Assembly: GCA_003451645.1 (NCBI GenBank)
Contig: DMER01000200.1
Coordinates: 21,735-45,952, forward strand
DNA: 24,218 nucleotides
Direction of reading: 5' to 3'
DNA from: Alphaproteobacteria bacterium
Lineage (GTDB): Bacteria > Pseudomonadota > Alphaproteobacteria > Micropepsales > Micropepsaceae
Shown here: positions 8,625-14,987 of the stretch, one piece after another
Layout of the letters: each line of letters starts with the position of its first letter
How positions within the stretch are numbered: the stretch's first letter is position 1
Notes under the pieces: generated by a model
What the model was told of the DNA's origin: nothing
The model's database searches: none
What the model saw: the letters and a program-made list of their open reading frames with translations, nothing else
Made by a program: the position numbers and the translations under genes

Positions 8625-9383
8625 ATGATTGCAGTCAAGAAAGGCGACGCACCGGCAACTCTCACGAACACTGGCAGCACCGAGGTTGCGAAGCTCAAGG
8701 CGGCGTTCGAGGAGGACCCCGGCGCCTTTCGCGACGGAACCAAAACCCATGCGTTCAAGTCGAGTGTTTATGGCGCCAAATCCGTCAAAAGCGCGCTGAA
8801 GCAGGCCCAGTTCGACAAGTGCTTCGCCTGCGAATCCCCGGTTAGCGCTGTCGCCCATGGGGATGTTGAACACTTCCGGCCCAAGGGCGGCTTCCAGCAA
8901 AAGGCCTCAGACCCCGTCACAAAGCCCGGCTATTACTGGCTCGCCTATCGTTGGGAGAATTTGTTCTTCTCCTGCCAAATTTGCAATCAGACGCACAAGA
9001 AGAACTTGTTTCCCTTACGCAAGGCCGCTGACCGCTGCCTGGATCACACAGGCGACCTCTCCAAGGAAGCGCCCCTGTTTTTGGATCCAGCGCGCGACGA
9101 TCCGCGCAAACACATCGAATTTGTCGATGATGTCCCACGGGGCCGGAAGAACTCTAAGCGTGGTAACGCCACCATCGATGGGTTGGGTCTCTTGCGCGAT
9201 CAGTTGCAGGAAGCGCGGCGCAAGACATTCGTTATGGCTCAGTTGTTAGCAGACCTTGCCATTGATGAGAGCGTTCCGGCGGAGCAACGCAACCGTGTCA
9301 ACACAAGACTGCAAGAGATGCGTTTGGCAACGCAACCCTACTCCGCCATGATCGATGACATGCTTAGGGCCAAAGGGCTATAG
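8625..9383 (+). CDS. HNH endonuclease of a Septu-like (PtuB) or retron-effector-type family
   Basis: A 252-residue HNH nuclease. The core runs from residue 66 to 130. It has a CxxC (Cys66/Cys69), the DVEHFRPKGG block with His83, then YYWLAYRWENLFFSCQICN with Asn112, a second CxxC (Cys117/Cys120) and Asn121, then THKKNLFP. This is the signature of the nuclease partner found next to AAA ATPases in Septu and as effector in some retrons. The two CxxC pairs probably bind a structural zinc. The C-terminal half is helical and charged, of unknown role. Translation is probably coupled to the ATPase: only two codons separate the ATPase TGA from this ATG, in the same frame, and no strong ribosome site is seen. 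It ends 4 bases from the convergent gapR gene. Role in anti-phage defence is by family knowledge, not shown here. Confidence 0.82.
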   Translation: MIAVKKGDAPATLTNTGSTEVAKLKAAFEEDPGAFRDGTKTHAFKSSVYGAKSVKSALKQAQFDKCFACESPVSAVAHGDVEHFRPKGGFQQKASDPVTKPGYYWLAYRWENLFFSCQICNQTHKKNLFPLRKAADRCLDHTGDLSKEAPLFLDPARDDPRKHIEFVDDVPRGRKNSKRGNATIDGLGLLRDQLQEARRKTFVMAQLLADLAIDESVPAEQRNRVNTRLQEMRLATQPYSAMIDDMLRAKGL

Positions 9384-9387
9384 CACT

Positions 9388-9630
9388 TCAACCCATGCCA
9401 AGCGCGCTCATGTAAAGTTCCAGGATCGCGTCTTCTTCCTCGCGCTCGGCGCTGTCTTGTTTGCGGATGCGGATGATCTTGCGGATGGCCTTGGTGTCAA
9501 AGCCTGTGCCCTTAGCCTCGGCATAGACCTCCTTGATATCGTTGGCGAGGGCGGCCTTTTCCTCCTCCAGGCGCTCAATACGCTCGATAATGGATTTGAG
9601 TTGGTCTTTGGCAAACGACGTCTTGGCCAT
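9388..9630 (-). CDS. gapR: GapR-type nucleoid-associated DNA-binding protein (DUF2312)
   Basis: The 80-residue product matches the DUF2312/GapR family closely by memory. Key blocks are [43 protein letters not shown] and [15 protein letters not shown]. GapR of Caulobacter (about 89 residues) is a coiled-coil protein that clamps overtwisted, AT-rich DNA, helps topoisomerases during replication and is close to essential. The N terminus here is shorter than in Caulobacter. The first 45 residues show the heptad character of the coiled coil. The ATG at 9630 is the only sensible start; its ribosome site is weak (GAGTGAG). The family is essentially alphaproteobacterial, which supports the assignment of the host. 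Confidence 0.93.
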   Translation of the reverse strand: MAKTSFAKDQLKSIIERIERLEEEKAALANDIKEVYAEAKGTGFDTKAIRKIIRIRKQDSAEREEEDAILELYMSALGMG

Positions 9631-9767
9631 CAGGATGTCTCACTCACAATGTCAGGGATGCCGCGCCACGGTCACGCCAGGCCGCGGCTCACTTGAGGCG
9701 GGAGCGGCGTCATAGACGCTGGCCCGCGGCCATGGCAACCCCAAAATGGGCGGATCGGTATCTTTTC

Positions 9768-11441
9768 CTAAGGATTATCGGCCGGTGCCTCTGAGGGCTT
9801 GGACGGCTTGGAGCCGCCAAAGAGGTCCTCAATCGCGCTGCCGACATCACCAAAGCTGCCGCCAAGCGCGCAGAGGAAATTGTCGCCCTCGCACTTGGCC
9901 TTCCCCATTTGCTCGGCGCACTGGTCGTTGAGCGCGCCGTTCTTGATCTGACGGCACGCTTTGTAGGCGGCTTGTGCACCCTCTTTGTCGCCTGAGAGCA
10001 TGAGGACCTGAATGCGCGTTGGCAGGACGGCCTCGGGGCTGCTGAAGCGGGCCTCAGCCTCGCTGAGCGTTGCAAGGGCGCGCGGATAATTGCCGCTATG
10101 CGCATAGCGCCCGGCCAGCGCCATGACGGTCGAGAACGAGGCGTAATCTGATCGCGCGGCTCGCTCAAGCATGGCGGTCGACTGGCCAAAATCGCCTCGT
10201 GCCGCCGTGACCTCGGAGGAAATGCGCAACGGGAATGGCGCATCGGCGGTGGGCTTGGACAGGGCCGCGAGCGCCAGCGTACCGGCAAGGTCGTTGTTCT
10301 TGCTGTTCAGCGCGACCTTAGCCTGCGTCGCTGATTCATGATTGGCCAGCACAGGCTTGACCTTGGGCCCGTCACGGAACTTGAGGAACTGCGCCTTTTT
10401 GACGGCCGCTTCCGGGGCATCTTCATATTCGCGGCCCAAATAGCCCACCACATTCTTTTCCCGCTCGACGGGATCGGGATGGGTCTTTTGGATTTCCTCG
10501 CGCAAATCGCTCAGCGCCTGAAGCCCGGCGCGAATGCCAAAGGCGATCACGGTCTGATAGAGGCCATTGATGTCGAGCCTTTCCGCCTTGACCTTCATCG
10601 CGCTTTCAAAGTCGTTGGACAGCAAGTCCATCTTGGACTTGGCGTCGCGTTCATAGTGGATGCGCCGCTGCAGGACCCGGCGCATGCCCTCGGGATTGTA
10701 ACCCGCCTTGAGCATAAGGTCCGTACCCAGAAGATCGGCCTCATCCTCTTGTTCCCGCCGCCAGGAATTCAAGAACCCGTTCGAGATCTCGTCGATGGCA
10801 AATTTGATCAGCATGACCTTGAGCATTTTCTCGCCGGTCTCGCCCTGATCGGTCATGGCGATCTGTACGCCCGAGGTGGATGAAGAGCGCACGCTCATGC
10901 CCGAGACATAAGCGGCCGTCACACCGATGGCAGCCGCATCGGCCGTGAAGCGCACCTTGCGCTCTTGTTCCTGCTGGCGGGCGAAATGATTGAGCAGGAC
11001 GTGGCTCGCCTCATGGGCAATGACCGCCGCCAACTCATCCTCGCTCTCCATATCCTTGACCATGCCGCGCGCGATCAGGAGCGTGCCCGTTGGCGCCGCC
11101 TCTGCCTCAAACCCCGGATTGGCGGTGAGCCGCACGCGCATGCCGGGTTTGGCACCGGGCCAATGGCTAAGCAATTTCTCAAGGATGCTGTTCATGTAGC
11201 TTTCGATGTCAGCCGAGGGGATGCCATCCCACAATTGGCTGCCGACCACATAGCCCTGGCCCGCAAAACCAATGGTGCGCGGATCAGTGACGGCGGCGGG
11301 TGTTGTCTCCATCCGCTTGACTGCGGTGTCGAAGAACTTGCCCTGAAAACTCTCGTAAGTGAGCTCGGCATGCGCGGGCCATGATAACGCCGCCGCGCAA
11401 AGAGAGATCAGCGTCGCACGGCCGAAAATGATCTGTTTCAT
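9768..11441 (-). CDS. Periplasmic M48-family metalloprotease, BepA-like, with C-terminal helical repeats
   Basis: A 557-residue exported protein. It has a Sec signal (MKQIIFGRATLISLCAAALSWPAHA) and a zinc site HEASH at residues 143-147 within AAVIAHEASHVLLNHF. The downstream M48 block QEDEADLLGTDLMLKAGYNPEGM (about 231-253) holds the third ligand and the Asp typical of the family. From about residue 340 the sequence becomes Ala-rich and helical, with TPR-like spacing, as in BepA-type proteases that act on outer-membrane proteins and the LPS machinery. The last 70 residues contain five cysteines and a charged Pro/Ser tail. It is the last gene of a three-gene minus-strand set, 15 bases after the small cysteine protein, with GGGAG about 10 bases upstream of its ATG. 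BepA-like quality control is inferred. Confidence 0.87.
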   Translation of the reverse strand: MKQIIFGRATLISLCAAALSWPAHAELTYESFQGKFFDTAVKRMETTPAAVTDPRTIGFAGQGYVVGSQLWDGIPSADIESYMNSILEKLLSHWPGAKPGMRVRLTANPGFEAEAAPTGTLLIARGMVKDMESEDELAAVIAHEASHVLLNHFARQQEQERKVRFTADAAAIGVTAAYVSGMSVRSSSTSGVQIAMTDQGETGEKMLKVMLIKFAIDEISNGFLNSWRREQEDEADLLGTDLMLKAGYNPEGMRRVLQRRIHYERDAKSKMDLLSNDFESAMKVKAERLDINGLYQTVIAFGIRAGLQALSDLREEIQKTHPDPVEREKNVVGYLGREYEDAPEAAVKKAQFLKFRDGPKVKPVLANHESATQAKVALNSKNNDLAGTLALAALSKPTADAPFPLRISSEVTAARGDFGQSTAMLERAARSDYASFSTVMALAGRYAHSGNYPRALATLSEAEARFSSPEAVLPTRIQVLMLSGDKEGAQAAYKACRQIKNGALNDQCAEQMGKAKCEGDNFLCALGGSFGDVGSAIEDLFGGSKPSKPSEAPADNP

Positions 11442-11456
11442 GCCCCCAGCACTCCC

Positions 11457-11864
11457 TCAAGGTTTTGTGGCGCAACGCTTGCCCGTATTGTCGCCCTGCC
11501 CCATGGAGCCCGCGTCGCGGCGGTCGCCAGGGGCCGAGGCAATCGCATCACCACACATCGAACCTGCGACCGTGCCCCGGTCGGTGGTCTCGACAGAGGA
11601 TGGCTTGACATAAAAGGTCTGCCCATCGAGGTCGAAGCGCACGCAGGTTTGACCCGCCTCCTTGCCCACATTCTGAAACCGCGCCATTTCCTCAGCAGTA
11701 AAGGCCCGGCGCACGCCCGTCGACGCCGTGCAATCGGGCGCGAACAACAGGACCTGCGGCTTGGTGAAAGCGGTCAGCCCCACGGGCGCGTACTCGCCCG
11801 CAACGACAGGGGCGCAGGCCAGTGCCGCACAGGCTGCGGACAGGATCACACGGGTCAACGTCAT
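11457..11864 (-). CDS. Small exported cysteine-containing protein of unknown function
   Basis: I do not recognise this family. The product is 135 residues when started at the ATG at 11864, which has an excellent AAGGAG 7 bases upstream and opens a signal peptide (MTLTRVILSAACAALACAPVVAG). A farther upstream start would overlap that ribosome site. After the signal there are four cysteines (in PDCTAS, QTCVRF, SMCGDA and KRCATK), which could form two disulfides in the periplasm. The C-terminal third is Gly/Asp/Arg-rich and probably flexible. It sits between the CHASE2 gene (19 bases) and the M48 protease gene (15 bases), so it is likely co-transcribed and may act with them. Confidence 0.72.
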   Translation of the reverse strand: MTLTRVILSAACAALACAPVVAGEYAPVGLTAFTKPQVLLFAPDCTASTGVRRAFTAEEMARFQNVGKEAGQTCVRFDLDGQTFYVKPSSVETTDRGTVAGSMCGDAIASAPGDRRDAGSMGQGDNTGKRCATKP

Positions 11865-11883
11865 CGCAATACTCCTTCCTTGC

Positions 11884-13374
11884 CTAAGCGTCGTCTTCAT
11901 AATCGTCTGGCGGAACCGGTCCGCGCACCGTCACCATGACGGCCGAGATCACGGCCTTGCCAAAAGTGTCGGCGGTCCCAAGGAACACTGCGATCCACCC
12001 CGTCAGCCAATAGCTGGGCGGCAGCCGCAAGGTCTCGAAGGCAAAGAACGCGGCACCAAAGGCAATCAGAATGATGACCACCCAGGCGATCAGACCAAAG
12101 ACCACATCGCTCCAGGCAACAGAGGCCGTCAAACCAGTCCCATCGCGCTCGGCCGCACGGATGCGCGACGTCGCCCCGAAAAAGAGGCCAATGCCGAGCA
12201 CCATCACCAAACCGTTCACAAGTGCTGCTTGCGCACTCAAGAACAGGCTGCTTTCGGGCCTGCGCACCAATGTGTTGGTGTCATAGCGCAACAAATTTTC
12301 CAGCGCATGGGCATGCAGCATGACGCCGGGAATAGTGCCATGCACGGGCGAGACTATGACGTCGCCCAGGCCGCCAAAATCCAACCCGATCAGGACCGCA
12401 TTGCCTTCGATCCGGCTTTGGATGAGCGCATGAATATCACGATCACGGCCGGGGTTTGCCAGGATGACTTGATCGATCGTCAACGTGAAGGGCGATATGC
12501 AGGCAAAACGCCCTTTATCAAGCGGCACCAGACGCACAGCTTTGAGCAACCCGACATGGATTTGCTCCCAAAAGCGCTGCGTCCTCTCCACGGGATTAGA
12601 CGGAGTGACAAAACACTGTTTTTCGATGGGTGCAACGTTACCCTGCTGCGGACTGACGCCTGTGCTCCAAACGACGCTAAAGGCCGTATTCGGATCATGA
12701 GGCGCGCAAATCTGGGCACCACCGGGCTTTCCGCGGATGGCCTCGCTGCTGCACATAGCCTCCCAGAGTGCTACCGCTGCAGTGGGAAGTATGGCGGGAA
12801 GTTCAGTGTCTGCTCCATACGCCACCGAAAGCGGGTATTTGGAACCCAGCCCTTGCCAGCCAATCGCGACGGGTTCGGCACCGGACTCGCAAAGACCAGC
12901 ATAGGGTTTGGCGTTCGGCGAACTTTGCGCCACAAAAATTCTCAAGCCCTGGTAATCCGGAGCCCGCCGCCCGGTGCAATCGCGTGGCAAGGCATAACCA
13001 GGCCCGATGGCGCCGGATATTGCCCGCATGAATTCATCATGCCCCTCACGCACTGTGCCAAATACGAAATCGAAAAATACCGCCTTCGGCTCCATGCCGA
13101 CCAGGGCGTTGAGAAGTTTGGCCTGCTGTCCATGCGTAAGGGGCCACGCCCAACGTTCTTTGGTGACTTCTGACAGGCGATCAAGAGACTCCGGCGTAAC
13201 GCGCACGACGACTGGCTCTGGCGACACGCGGCCCTGCACCAAGGGCGCATAGACTTGATAGAAGACGTCTTCGCTGATTTGCTCAGTACGTGTTGAAATG
13301 CCAAACGGGTCCAGTGCCGACAAAGCCAGCGCCAGAGCCGCAGTCAAAAGAGCACGAAGTGCCAACCACTGCAT
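11884..13374 (-). CDS. CHASE2-domain membrane protein without cytoplasmic output domain
   Basis: A 496-residue membrane protein. One N-terminal membrane segment (about residues 3-22) is followed by a large periplasmic region with CHASE2 hallmarks. These are DVFYQVYAP, VVVRVTPESLDRL, WPLTHGQQAKLLNAL with KAVFFDFVF, and VLIGLDFGGLGDVIVSPVHGTIPGVMLHAHALENLL near the end. Three hydrophobic segments follow (about 377-400, 424-445 and 454-475), then a short acidic tail (PPDDYEDDA). CHASE2 normally senses extracellular signals for a cyclase, kinase or GGDEF domain. Here nothing follows the membrane bundle, so signalling must use a partner. The ATG at 13374 has GAGG about 10 bases upstream. It heads the operon with the small cysteine protein and M48 protease. 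G+C drops inside the gene (29 of 60 at 13021-13080). Confidence 0.83.
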   Translation of the reverse strand: MQWLALRALLTAALALALSALDPFGISTRTEQISEDVFYQVYAPLVQGRVSPEPVVVRVTPESLDRLSEVTKERWAWPLTHGQQAKLLNALVGMEPKAVFFDFVFGTVREGHDEFMRAISGAIGPGYALPRDCTGRRAPDYQGLRIFVAQSSPNAKPYAGLCESGAEPVAIGWQGLGSKYPLSVAYGADTELPAILPTAAVALWEAMCSSEAIRGKPGGAQICAPHDPNTAFSVVWSTGVSPQQGNVAPIEKQCFVTPSNPVERTQRFWEQIHVGLLKAVRLVPLDKGRFACISPFTLTIDQVILANPGRDRDIHALIQSRIEGNAVLIGLDFGGLGDVIVSPVHGTIPGVMLHAHALENLLRYDTNTLVRRPESSLFLSAQAALVNGLVMVLGIGLFFGATSRIRAAERDGTGLTASVAWSDVVFGLIAWVVIILIAFGAAFFAFETLRLPPSYWLTGWIAVFLGTADTFGKAVISAVMVTVRGPVPPDDYEDDA

Positions 13375-13505
13375 GTCACGTTCAGCCTCAAGAAACAGAA
13401 GCCGAACATTGATGAAATAACACGCACAGGGTCAAGGTGCGTACGGGCAACAGTGCTCGCAAATCAACTGACAGGCGTATCGCAGGCGTCGTCAGGGCAG
13501 CCTCT

Positions 13506-13526
13506 GTTTAGGCCAAAAGGCTGAAC
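13506..13526 (-). terminator. Weak candidate terminator after the cytochrome c pair
   Basis: GTTTAG-G-CC (13506-13514) can pair with GGCTGAAC (13519-13526) around an AAAA loop, with one bulged G and one G-T pair. It lies 55 bases past the stop of the minus-strand cytochrome genes, a sensible place for termination, but no T tract follows on the minus strand. Treat as a possibility only. Confidence 0.25.
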
Positions 13527-13580
13527 GAGAATTGCCTGGCTCAAACTCAATTTGCCGCAAGCCAACGCGGGAGCTGGGGA

Positions 13581-13985
13581 CTACTTAACCGTGGCCAGAT
13601 AAGCGATAATGTCCGCACGGTCCTTGGGATTGGGGAGGACATTCAGCATTTTGGAGCCCTTGATGACCTTGGACGGCGCCTCGAGATAAGGGTCCATCCT
13701 CTGAGCATCCCAGATCCAACCAGCGGTCTTTAATGCAGGTGAGTAAGAGAACCCTTCGACAGTCCCTGCTTTGCGGCCCATGACGCCTTTGAGATGCGGC
13801 CCGATCTTTTTCTGCGCCGGGTCCAGCGTGTGGCAGGTCATGCAAATGACCTTGAAGCGCTTCTCGCCACGCACAACGTCACCTGTGGCAGCGGCGGCAA
13901 CAGGCGCAGCGGCAGGCGCCGCTGCGGGGGCGGGCGCCGCAGCGGCGCTGGCTGCCAGCACTATGGCTGAAACAATACTGATCAT
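13581..13985 (-). CDS. Exported c-type cytochrome with Ala/Pro-rich linker
   Basis: A 134-residue class-I-type monohaem cytochrome c. The start is the ATG at 13985, preceded by AAGGA about 9 bases upstream and followed by a signal peptide. After a low-complexity Ala/Pro linker (about residues 14-33) comes the haem site CMTCH (48-52), the conserved IGPHLKGVMGRKAG, and the likely axial Met113 in GSKMLNVLPNPKDRADIIAYL. It aligns without gaps to its upstream neighbour (14026-14406), so the pair is a tandem duplication. Lying back to back with the Ior-type Mo-hydroxylase, it is a plausible periplasmic electron acceptor for that enzyme. The linker suggests a flexible tether, inferred. Confidence 0.87.
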   Translation of the reverse strand: MISIVSAIVLAASAAAAPAPAAAPAAAPVAAAATGDVVRGEKRFKVICMTCHTLDPAQKKIGPHLKGVMGRKAGTVEGFSYSPALKTAGWIWDAQRMDPYLEAPSKVIKGSKMLNVLPNPKDRADIIAYLATVK

Positions 13986-14025
13986 CACAAGCAATCCTTC
14001 GTAAGCTAGGGTCTGTGACGGCGAT

Positions 14026-14406
14026 CTAGTTGAGGCTCGCCAGATAGGCAATGATATCGGCTCGGTCCTTCGCATTTGCCGCAGCCACCATCATGGTGGT
14101 GCCGGGAAGCGCCTTTTTCGGGTCGGCGAGATAGGTCTCCAACTGCTCCTTAGTCCAAATCCAGCCAGAGGCCTTGAGGGCGGTCGAATATGCAACGCCC
14201 GGAACGCTGGCGGCCTTGCGGCCGATAATGCTTTTCAAATGGACACTCAACCGCTTAACCGCCGGATCGGCGGAGTGACAGGCCCCGCACACTGCCTGAA
14301 AGCGCTGCGCGCCGCGAACGGGATCGCCCGCGTCAGCGCGTGCAACCGCCGCACCAACTGAAACAAGAATTACAGCACTCATAATGATCCGTATGACCTG
14401 CGGCAT
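14026..14406 (-). CDS. Exported c-type cytochrome, divergent paralogue
   Basis: A 126-residue monohaem cytochrome c. The ATG at 14406 has GAGGA about 6 bases upstream and opens a signal peptide (MPQVIRIIMSAVILVSVGAAVARA). The haem motif CGACH is at 40-44 and the axial Met is probably Met105 in GTTMMVAAANAKDRADIIAYL. Compared with its neighbour, the normally conserved Gly-Pro of the GPHLKG loop is replaced by Ser-Val (LSVHLKS), which may alter the haem pocket. It is the first gene of the cytochrome pair, 40 bases before the second, and is divergent from the Mo-hydroxylase genes with a palindrome in between. Started at 14463 it would overlap that palindrome, which supports the later start. Confidence 0.86.
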   Translation of the reverse strand: MPQVIRIIMSAVILVSVGAAVARADAGDPVRGAQRFQAVCGACHSADPAVKRLSVHLKSIIGRKAASVPGVAYSTALKASGWIWTKEQLETYLADPKKALPGTTMMVAAANAKDRADIIAYLASLN

Positions 14407-14449
14407 TTTGATCCTCGTGCTCCCTTGCGCGTTAACCTCTCTGCGCCTA

Positions 14450-14469
14450 GCGTGAACTCTCATTCACGC
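14450..14469. promoter_or_regulatory. 20-base palindrome, candidate operator between divergent genes
   Basis: GCGTGAA (14450-14456) and TTCACGC (14463-14469) form a perfect 7-bp inverted repeat around the 6-base spacer CTCTCA, giving half-site centres 13 bases apart. It lies in the 120-base gap between the first cytochrome gene and iorA and so could control both directions. The size suits a dimeric helix-turn-helix regulator, but no regulator gene is in the window. Function is inferred. Confidence 0.5.
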
Positions 14470-14526
14470 CGCAGTCAAGCACGCCGCGCAGCGCACGCCA
14501 CCATGGCGGCAGAAGGGACTTCGCTC

Positions 14527-14982
14527 ATGGAACTGAATGTCAATGGAAAGCCGCAAAACTATGGCGGCGAACCCGACCGGCCCTTGCTGTGGGTTCTGCG
14601 CGAGGATCTGGGCCTGACCGGGACAAAGTATGGCTGTGGTGTCGCCGCATGCGGCGCTTGCACGGTTCTCATTGATGGACAGCCTCAGCGCGCCTGTGTG
14701 ACGCCAGTCTCTGCGGTCGCCGGGCAGAAGATCGTCACCATCGAGGGCCTGGACAGCAAGGCTGGCAAGGCCGTGCAGCAAGCCTGGACTGAGTTGGATG
14801 TCGTGCAATGCGGCTGGTGCCAATCGGGGCAGATCATGACAGCGACGGCCCTCTTGACGGAGAAGCCGCAGCCATCGCCGGACGAAGCCAAAGCGGGCAT
14901 GGACACCGTCTTGTGCCGCTGTGGGACCTATCAGCGGGTCAATGCGGGCGTCGCACGCGCTGCCGAAATCCTGAAAGGTTAG
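14527..14982 (+). CDS. iorA: [2Fe-2S] subunit of an isoquinoline 1-oxidoreductase-type molybdenum hydroxylase
   Basis: A 151-residue protein with both iron-sulfur clusters of the xanthine oxidase family. The plant-type cluster ligands are Cys37, Cys42, Cys45 and Cys57 (YGCGVAACGAC). The second cluster ligands are Cys95, Cys98, Cys130 and Cys132 (CGWC...CRC). The length equals the IorA family (about 150). I start at the ATG at 14527, where the conserved MELNVNGKP begins and AAGGGA lies about 8 bases upstream; an ATG at 14503 would add eight residues. It passes electrons from the molybdenum site of the next subunit to an acceptor, here probably a cytochrome c. It lies 5 bases upstream of iorB. 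The symbol rests on subunit layout; the substrate may not be isoquinoline. Confidence 0.87.
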   Translation: MELNVNGKPQNYGGEPDRPLLWVLREDLGLTGTKYGCGVAACGACTVLIDGQPQRACVTPVSAVAGQKIVTIEGLDSKAGKAVQQAWTELDVVQCGWCQSGQIMTATALLTEKPQPSPDEAKAGMDTVLCRCGTYQRVNAGVARAAEILKG

Positions 14983-14987
14983 CTGCC

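Noticed and set aside
9700..9725. Hairpin CGGCGTC-ATA-GACGCTG between the M48 gene and gapR as a terminator
   Set aside because: The stem of 7 bp includes a G-T pair, and no T tract follows in the minus direction. The gap also has to hold the gapR promoter, so the role is not supportable.
11728..13173. Open frame of 481 codons on the plus strand opposite the CHASE2 and small-protein genes
   Set aside because: It is antisense to two genes with recognisable domains, ribosome sites and signals. Its translation is rich in His, Gln and Arg and has no domain, as expected from a shadow frame in GC-rich DNA.
14425..14526. Upstream starts for iorA (14425 or 14503) and for the first cytochrome (14463)
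   Set aside because: They would extend the proteins with non-family residues, and two of them would cover the palindrome. The downstream ATGs carry ribosome sites and begin at conserved residues.
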